DNA of 64,000 nt from Symsagittifera roscoffensis (taxonomy: Eukaryota > Xenacoelomorpha > Acoela > Convolutidae), in contig NC_087064.1 of NCBI RefSeq assembly GCF_963678635.1, positions 4,254,411 through 4,318,410 of the forward strand, read 5' to 3'. The position numbers and the translations under genes were made by a program. Of this stretch, positions 60,601-64,000 are shown piece by piece; within the stretch, counting starts at the first letter, position 1, and every line of letters begins with the position of its first letter. The notes beneath the pieces are model-generated. The model was not told the origin of the DNA. It saw only the letters and a program-made list of their open reading frames with translations, and did not search any database.

Positions 60601-62010
60601 TTTGGCTCCTTAGAGCTATCGGTTGCCAATTTCTTGCTTGTGTTCATAAAGTGCAGCTTCGCCTCTACGTATAGCTTTCAAGTAAGAGCACCGATTACAT
60701 AGTGGTTATTAAACCTTTGACTTTTGATAGTCAGGCGCTGACCGTAGTTCCATTTATTCAATCTGGATTCAAATCACCAAGCGGTGCGTGTAAAATACTC
60801 GATTTCGAGCGGCGGAATTTTTGGGATCAAGTAAAAATCTTCTTTCTGTTATCCACAAACATTAAATTAAGTCTTTAGTATTTCCTTTGATATGAATTCG
60901 CAAAGATACCCTTGTTTGAAGTCAATGAGTCGTGATGAAAGAAAAACATGCATTGTTTGTGTCTTTTAGATTTTAAAGTTATTACACAAGCAATGCTTGT
61001 GTTATAGTATGAACTATCTTTTTTTTCCAACCTAAGTCGCAAACATTATTGCGACGCAAATATTGTTGCGATAAAATCTGTTCAATTTGATCAAAAACCA
61101 GCTATTAAGTACAGCCAATGCTAAGGATGTTAACGCAGACTATAATTGTTACGACTTTCGTTACGGAATATTTGTGCTCGGGGTGGTTTTTTTTCAGACA
61201 AATTTCGACTTTTTAACTAGCTATTTTTGACGGGATTTTTTTAAAATATCATTCAAAAAGTATTGTTGACCTGAGCTTAAATTTCGAAAGATATTTCAAC
61301 TGTGATGCGTCCGCTCTATAAATTGAGGTATGTTATTTGGTAAATTTCTTTTTTCAAATTGACTGGTACTGCTAATGCGTCTTAATTGGCTCGGTACACA
61401 AGCAAAAATATGATCGTATCGGTCATATTTTTGCTTGTGTATGCGAAGTGCAGCTTCGCCTCTGTGTAATTACTGCTATGTTATCACCAGCATAGATGCT
61501 TCATTATGAAAAAAGAGGGAATCCGTCATGCGCGAAAGGCCGAATGCGCGAATATTTTGTCAGCCAATCAGAAATCATTACTCATAAAGTCGGAAGAAAT
61601 AAGTCAGACTTGGACAGTTTGATTGGCTGAGACTTTTCGCGCATTCGCTCCTTCGCGCATAAGAATAGCCCCGAAAAAGCCAGCTGATCAATTTTAATTT
61701 TAGGTGTATATCTTCAATTTATACTGTGACAGTAGACAATTTATACAGTGACAATTTATACAGACCATTAGACCGTAACCTTTGGTATATTTGAATTAAA
61801 ATTGTGACGTAATACTATTGATTCTTATATGACAAGTTGCGATTAGATCTATAGATTAAAATTATTGGTTTGTGATGAATACGATCAGTTCAAAAGACAT
61901 GATAATCAGACAGATGAATTTTGATGCTCAATTTTGATTTTATGTTCCCTGTTTCAGACGACTACTACACGAGCAACGACGACGCAAACTACAACGATGA
62001 TGTCAGATGA
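42420..62010 (+). CDS. Src-family non-receptor tyrosine kinase, nine coding exons
   Basis: Joined exons (42420-42689, 46539-46689, 47007-47208, 48450-48578, 49453-49907, 53779-53931, 56528-56872, 57591-57746, 61958-62010) give one frame of about 637 residues. Order: SH4 with MGSCLSK (Gly2 myristoylation, Cys4 palmitoylation); an unusually long Q/N/G/P/S-rich unique region to ~187; SH3 (~188-245); SH2 (~252-338) with FLVR Arg277; kinase (~370-620) with GSGQFG loop 377-382, Lys398 in VAIK, Glu413, gatekeeper Thr440, HRDLAARN 485-492 (Asp487), DFG Asp507, activation-loop Tyr520; tail with Tyr632 five residues from the end. It phosphorylates tyrosines at the inner membrane face. Phospho-Tyr632 would bind SH2 and lock the enzyme, while Tyr520 activates it. 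Vertebrate Src usually has RAAN in the catalytic loop; AARN is found in Frk/PTK6-like and some invertebrate Src kinases, so the exact subfamily is open. Every catalytic residue is present. Confidence 0.92.
43637..43705 (+). repeat. tRNA-like SINE head in intron 1
   Basis: TGGCCTGGAGGT lies about 35 bases before CAGTTCGAGTCCC, a pol III box B-like sequence, and a T-run follows. Stem pairing is too poor for a functional tRNA. Confidence 0.45.
43840..44953 (+). repeat. Degenerate tandem array in intron 1, including a ~435-bp duplication
   Basis: Units share GTGTCTGCTCAAAGATTGTCG, TGCAAGTGTTGTCCATTG and GGTGGGAC. 44199-44512 and 44634-44953 are almost identical copies, each ending in TATCGCAAGTG and the hairpin GCGAAG-CTCCG-CTTCGC. 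A third hairpin with one changed base lies at 44580-44596. Earlier units from 43840 are more diverged. Long G-runs (43881-43893 and 43913-43922) interrupt the array. Confidence 0.8.
44964..45028 (+). repeat. Two tandem copies of a 33-bp unit in intron 1
   Basis: TTAGTCTCTAATTCTTAGGC followed by TAAATTAATTTTT is repeated head to tail without differences except in the T-run. Confidence 0.9.
45369..45450 (+). repeat. tRNA-like SINE head in intron 1
   Basis: A box A-like GGATGGCAGCATGCGC and a good box B, GGTTCGATTCCC, are 60 bases apart, with CTCCAAA at the anticodon-loop position and a T10 run directly after. The anticodon stem pairs poorly, so I call it a tRNA-derived repeat and not a gene. 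Confidence 0.45.
46539..46689 (+). CDS. Src-family kinase coding exon 2 (unique region)
   Basis: It encodes a Gly/Pro/Ser/Asn/Thr-rich continuation ([19 protein letters not shown]...). The acceptor TTTAGCAG offers two sites: use of the first starts at 46539 and adds a Gln, use of the second starts at 46542. The donor CAAG|GTTCGC at 46690 is weak. Phase 1 at the end matches the next exon. The lack of a domain makes it the least certain exon, but frame and composition fit. Confidence 0.7.
47007..47208 (+). CDS. Src-family kinase coding exon 3 (end of unique region, start of SH3)
   Basis: It encodes a Gly/Ser/His-rich stretch followed by [19 protein letters not shown], the first strands of the SH3 domain (ALYDY-like motif, here AMFDY). 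The donor is CAA|GTGAGT, phase 2. Two acceptors are in frame: TTTAG before 47007, with the better pyrimidine run, and CAG before 47016, which drops three residues. Confidence 0.85.
48210..48293. mobile_element. MITE-like inverted repeat in intron 3
   Basis: TAAACGGTAAATTACAATCA is answered by its complement ending at 48293. The arms are about 30 bp with one mismatch and the spacer about 24 bp. No coding capacity is present. Confidence 0.75.
48450..48578 (+). CDS. Src-family kinase coding exon 4 (rest of SH3)
   Basis: It completes the SH3 domain: [10 protein letters not shown], the GEWWMA ligand-binding Trp, and the [10 protein letters not shown] strand with the conserved Pro and Tyr. The acceptor is TTTTACAG and the donor GTGAGT. 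The intron splits the Lys codon of the FKKGD segment. Confidence 0.92.
48597..48760 (+). repeat. C-run and ~80-bp tandem duplication in intron 4
   Basis: AAATTGAGCATCAACATGACA, a run of 18 C and CCAGAAAAAGTGAGATCATC is repeated as AAATTGAAGATCAAGATGACA and CCAGAAAAGTTAAGATCCTC. Run length is likely polymorphic and hard to sequence. Confidence 0.75.
49453..49907 (+). CDS. Src-family kinase coding exon 5 (SH2, linker, kinase N-lobe start)
   Basis: It begins [13 protein letters not shown] and continues through FLVRPAES (phosphotyrosine-binding Arg), SLSVKD, HYRI and LVEHY to the end of SH2. The SH2-kinase linker carries [10 protein letters not shown] with the conserved Trp that caps the kinase. 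The glycine loop [12 protein letters not shown] and VAIKTLKQ follow. The acceptor is TTGCTTAG, the donor CAAG|GTAGGG, phase 1. Confidence 0.95.
50756..53235 (-). mobile_element. Mutator-like element (MULE) inserted antisense in intron 5
   Basis: The element is bounded by inverted arrays of a ~20-bp unit. On the left, ACTTGTCCCAGNCNACTTG-type units run from 50756 to 50880. On the right, their complement (GGCATAGGACAAGTTGCC) runs from 53105 to 53230. The transposase pseudogene lies between them on the minus strand. Total length is about 2.5 kb. Long terminal regions made of short subrepeats are known in some MULEs. The exact ends and a target-site duplication could not be fixed. Confidence 0.75.
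51430..52801 (-). pseudogene. MULE transposase with FLYWCH zinc finger
   Basis: The minus-strand frame open from 52801 to 51905 starts with a FLYWCH finger ([27 protein letters not shown]). It continues to the transposase core: [20 protein letters not shown] with the first catalytic Asp, then [13 protein letters not shown] with the second, then [14 protein letters not shown] one-base frameshift near 51918 leads to [19 protein letters not shown] in the next frame, and a later piece, [12 protein letters not shown], lies near 51650. Further frameshifts run to about 51430. The enzyme would cut and move the element. It is inactive here because of the frameshifts. Confidence 0.8.
53779..53931 (+). 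CDS. Src-family kinase coding exon 6 (kinase helix C to hinge)
   Basis: It encodes [18 protein letters not shown], with the helix-C Glu, and [17 protein letters not shown], with the gatekeeper Thr and hinge. The acceptor is TTTTCTAG, the donor AAAA|GTGAGT. The preceding intron holds the antisense MULE. Confidence 0.95.
54718..54900 (+). repeat. tRNA-derived SINE-like unit in intron 6
   Basis: A head with TGGCGTAATTGTTAGTGTGC (box A-like) and AGGTTGAATCCAAG (box B-like) is followed ~100 bases on by GTGTTTGCGAAG-CGCAG-CTTCGCCTCTGTGT, a perfect six-pair hairpin at 54871-54887. The same head-to-hairpin spacing is seen at 60.5-60.7 kb. Confidence 0.6.
56528..56872 (+). CDS. Src-family kinase coding exon 7 (catalytic and activation loops)
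   Basis: It encodes [20 protein letters not shown], then [20 protein letters not shown] with the activating Tyr, [12 protein letters not shown], and [14 protein letters not shown]. The acceptor TTTCTAG before 56528 keeps the frame; moving it two bases leads to a stop. The donor is GCTG|GTACGC. Confidence 0.95.
57591..57746 (+). CDS. Src-family kinase coding exon 8 (kinase C-lobe)
   Basis: It encodes [17 protein letters not shown], then [19 protein letters not shown] with the structural Arg of subdomain XI, and ends in HIL. The acceptor is TATTCAG, the donor CTAG|GTGAGG, phase 1. Confidence 0.95.
58110..60365 (+). repeat. 172-bp satellite array in intron 8
   Basis: The landmark CAGATTTGGGATTAAGGGTT starts at 59731, 59903, 60075 (GAGATTTGG) and 60248: steps of 172, 172 and 173. 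Each unit also has TCAAAAACTACCC, TTTAATCGATAGACCAGGTT, GCGGCTGGTCC and a TTCGGAAATTATCGATTTCC part. More diverged units with the same landmarks extend left to about 58117 (for example 58450, 58617, 58788). The right units are nearly identical, the left ones old, a common pattern of satellite growth. A tRNA-like segment at 59245-59325 interrupts the array. Confidence 0.85.
59245..59330 (+). repeat. tRNA-like SINE head in intron 8
   Basis: TTGGCGCAGATGCGAGGATGTG (box A-like) and GTCGTAGGTTCAATTTCGGC (box B-like) enclose CTCCTAATCTAAAGG at the anticodon-arm position. It resembles the head at 60.5 kb in sequence (GCAGATGCGAG shared). Confidence 0.5.
60470..60680 (+). repeat. tRNA-derived SINE-like unit in intron 8
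   Basis: The head carries GTGCAGATGCGAGAACGCG, GAGACTCTAATATCTTGGTC and the box B-like AGTTCGATTCGGG. A T-rich body and GCTTGTGTTCATAAAGTGCA followed by GCTTCGCCTCTACGTA form the tail, about 100 bases after the head. The hairpin left arm has changed here (ATAAAG). Confidence 0.6.
60979..61275 (+). repeat. Dispersed ~290-bp repeat, copy 1 (intron 8)
   Basis: It starts with ATTACACAAGCAATGCTTGT, a near-perfect palindrome (ACACAAGCA-A-TGCTTGTGT). It continues through CCAACCTAAGTCGCAAACA, an inverted GTCGCAAACAT...TATTGTTGCGAT part, AAAACCAGCTATTAAGTACA, GTGCTCGGGGTG and TTTTTAACTAGC. The same order recurs at 63711-64000. Confidence 0.9.
61395..61459. repeat. 19-bp perfect inverted repeat followed by the GCGAAG hairpin
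   Basis: TACACAAGCAAAAATATGA (61395-61413) and its exact complement (61423-61441) enclose TCGTATCGG. Directly after lies GCGAAG-TGCAG-CTTCGC (61443-61459), then CTCTGTGT, the SINE-like tail. Confidence 0.85.
61528..61660. mobile_element. MITE-like element with ~43-bp terminal inverted repeats (intron 8)
   Basis: ATGCGCGAAAGGCCGAATGC and CAGCCAATCA on the left are answered on the right by TGATTGGCTGA and GCATTCGCTCCTTCGCGCAT. The arms match at about 85% and the centre is ~45 bp. No coding is present. Confidence 0.75.
61958..62010 (+). CDS. Src-family kinase coding exon 9 (regulatory tail)
   Basis: The acceptor is CCTGTTTCAG. It encodes [17 protein letters not shown] and TGA at 62008-62010. 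The Tyr in ANYND aligns with the Csk-phosphorylated tail Tyr of Src. Acidic residues surround it. The exon lies 4.2 kb from exon 8, across a satellite-rich intron. Confidence 0.9.
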
Positions 62011-62088
62011 TTCCTGTCACGTGATCAAATTCTATCTTACGTGATCAAACTCTGTCCTCCAATTTTTCTTCACCTCAGAAAGTAGCGC

Positions 62089-62094
62089 AATAAA
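62089..62094 (+). promoter_or_regulatory. Polyadenylation signal AATAAA of the kinase gene
   Basis: AATAAA lies 79 bases after the stop codon. Further AATAAA hexamers occur near 62401 and 62656 and could give longer 3' UTRs. Confidence 0.55.
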
Positions 62095-63260
62095 ACATCC
62101 CAAAGGTCAAATATATCTATCATTTCTTCGGACGATTCTACCGGCATCGTCGCTATACTGATATAACTTTTGCAAAGAAATGAGTGATCAAAGAAATGAT
62201 TTCACAACACGCAGTATTGGTTCTGTTTCAACCGAGGCGATACAAAAGGATGACCTGATAGTTCAAATACTCCTGTCAATCGGAAAGGTCAACTTAATTG
62301 TGCGCTGTCAGATAAGTTAGTTAGATAAAACTTTTTTCTATGCTTTATGCGCCTTTTTTCCATCTATCCTTTAAATGTGATTTGACTCGTCTGTCGGGTT
62401 AATAAATGCAGTAAAAGTGATCGCTTATTTTTACCAATTTTCAACCTATTTTTGTAGTGCTTTCATATTTGTAAATATTTATTCCTGCCTGATGCGCATC
62501 CTTAATCCCTTAAATTTAATTTTTTTTTGATAAATCGGTATAATCAAATCGTCGAAAAATCAGTCTTTTTGGAACTAACTGGAATTGAAATTTTTTAGAA
62601 CTGATTTTTGTTGATGTTTCTTTTGGCAAATTATGGACAGCATGATTTAAAGATTTAATAAATTCTGTGATCAGCGTACGCATAAATTTGTTTTTATTAT
62701 GAGCTGTTTTACAAAAAATATATGCACATATTTTGCACTTTGTTGAGTTTATCCGTCAATTGAGTCAACCTAAAATCCTGCGCTACTAAGCTTTTATGAA
62801 GTTTCTGGTGTAAATCAAATCATCGTCGTGCTAGCAAGGGTTTGAATCTTTGCACACTTAGTCGCAGAGCTTAAAATTGATTTCTTATAAAGGTTCTCAA
62901 TCTAGAAAAACAGCTTGATTTTCTGAAGTTCTAATCAATTTCTTAGATGAACAGTAAATGCGTAATTTTAAATCAAATTGATACTGTTCGTTAATGCTTT
63001 ATTTATGATTAATTGAGGCAAATTTGCTCATTATTGTGTTCGGTGCGATCTCAAATAATATAGGTCAAATGTCACTTGCGATTGTAAGTGACTTGTTAAT
63101 TCACATCTTTTCTCAATATTTTTCCCATAATGACACACTCTAGAAAGGGTGGGTGAAAGTTTTTTTTTAGAGGAAAAACCTTGCTGGTAATAGAGAATAA
63201 ACCTAATCGGATATATTGAAGTCGAAGCGAATTTTGGATGTGGGTGAATTCGTACGCAAG
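62095..63260. other. Downstream flank of the kinase gene, no gene seen
   Basis: After the likely 3' UTR the sequence is AT-rich, without long frames or repeats I could support. A minus-strand frame at 63315-63031 (94 codons) has no recognisable motif and is probably chance. Confidence 0.4.
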
Positions 63261-63264
63261 GTGT

Positions 63265-63350
63265 GTCCAGTTTTGGTATCGTAGCCGGCCGGTGCTTCCT
63301 CCGTCTATACGTCAAAAGATCAGTGGTTCGAGCCCCACCATGATTGTGCT
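63265..63350 (+). repeat. tRNA-like SINE head downstream of the kinase gene
   Basis: GTAGCCGGCCGGTGCTTCC (box A-like region) and GTGGTTCGAGCCCCACCATG (box B and T-arm-like) are present. T-stem pairing GTGG/CCAC is good, but the remaining arms are irregular. A SINE head fits better than a tRNA gene. Confidence 0.45.
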
Positions 63351-63710
63351 TGTTGCTTAAAAATGAGAGAATTTTTCAAAAATATTAAATTCATTATTTT
63401 TGTTGGTCGTTATCATGTACGTAACAGCGTCTATCAGTAAAGAACCGACGAGCGGGTTGGACGATTCCTTTTAATCAAACGGACATGACAAGCAAGTCTT
63501 TCGTTTCAGACCCATTATTTCAAATCATTTGTAAAACTCAATTTATGTTCGTTCATTTGTTATCTTTCGTTCTATTGAGTTCTAAAACTCAAAAATAAAT
63601 CAAAAAAGAGTGTTGGTTTAGGTTAATCGAGGTCTCAAATTAACTTGTCGTTGGCAAGTTAGTTGTTCTGAGATTTTTTTCAAAAAAAAAGATTTTAAAT
63701 GCTTGAAATT

Positions 63711-64000
63711 GTTATTACACAAGCAATACTTGTGTTATAGTATGAACTTTTTTTCCAACCTAAGTCGCAAACAATGTTGCGACGCAAACATTGTTGCGAT
63801 AAAATGTGTTCATTTTGATCAAAAACCAGCTATTAAGTACAGCCAATGCTAAGGATTTTAACACAAACTATTGTTGTTTCGGCTTTCGTAACGAAAGTAA
63901 CGGAATCTTCGTGCTCGGGGTGATTTTTTTCTTCAGACAAATTTGGACTTTTTAACTAGCCATTTTTGATGAGATTTTTTACTCATTCAAAAAGTGTTGC
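63711..64000 (+). repeat. Dispersed ~290-bp repeat, copy 2, cut by the window end
   Basis: It matches 60979-61270 over its whole visible length at roughly 85-90% by eye, including ACACAAGCAATACTTGTGT, GTCGCAAACA, AAAACCAGCTATTAAGTACA and GTGCTCGGGGTG. It has a small extra inverted piece (CTTTCGTAACGAAAG) near 63885. Confidence 0.9.

Overview
This is a stretch of animal (metazoan) nuclear genome. The right third holds one spliced, apparently intact host gene on the + strand, a Src-family tyrosine kinase (42420-62010). It has nine coding exons, GT-AG introns, an N-myristoylation start (MGSC), SH3, SH2 and tyrosine-kinase domains and a C-terminal regulatory tyrosine. A cytoplasmic tyrosine kinase of this type, with AT-rich introns and many classes of transposon, points to an invertebrate or early-branching animal. 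The species cannot be named from the sequence.

Everything to the left is repeats and retroelement wreckage. 1-620 is a GC-rich 27-bp minisatellite. 1.8-3.7 kb holds a tandem duplication and a decayed copy of a long-terminal-repeat-like (LTR-like) sequence that recurs at 29.3-30.4 kb (inverted), 37.6-39.0 kb and 41.6-42.0 kb. 4.6-5.1 kb is an array built on a GGAAGGGTC core. 6.7-15 kb is a decayed, A-rich Ty3/gypsy-type element with gag, protease, RT, RNase H and integrase remnants. Its middle is tandemly duplicated, and the second copy has lost the RT core. 15.6-16.0 kb is a foldback-like array. 17.5-20.1 kb is the 3' part of another gypsy-type pol. 20.4-22.3 kb (+) and 28.5-29.3 kb (-) carry related SGNH/GDSL-hydrolase-like coding regions, the second joined to the LTR-like sequence. 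22.6-28.0 kb is degraded coding sequence that I cannot assign.

31.1-42.0 kb is a head-to-tail cluster of three non-LTR-type reverse transcriptases, each with a C-terminal restriction-like endonuclease (C-x-C...H...C followed by R-x-D...D). The first unit (31.1-34.9 kb) has a separate SGNH-hydrolase ORF1 and a PHD-like zinc finger at the start of ORF2, and is pseudogenised. The second (34897-37212) is one intact 771-codon frame. The third (39095-41532) has frameshifts. Short 3' tails ending in a TGCGGC/GCCGCA hairpin occur at 37.3 kb and again at 42.1 kb.

Inside the kinase gene the introns are crowded. Intron 5 contains an antisense MULE with a FLYWCH domain and inverted terminal arrays. Intron 8 is largely a 172-bp satellite. 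Introns 1, 6 and 8 contain tRNA-derived SINE-like units, some ending in a conserved GCGAAG-N5-CTTCGC hairpin. Small MITE-like inverted repeats lie in introns 3 and 8. A dispersed ~290-bp repeat in intron 8 occurs again at the right edge of the window.
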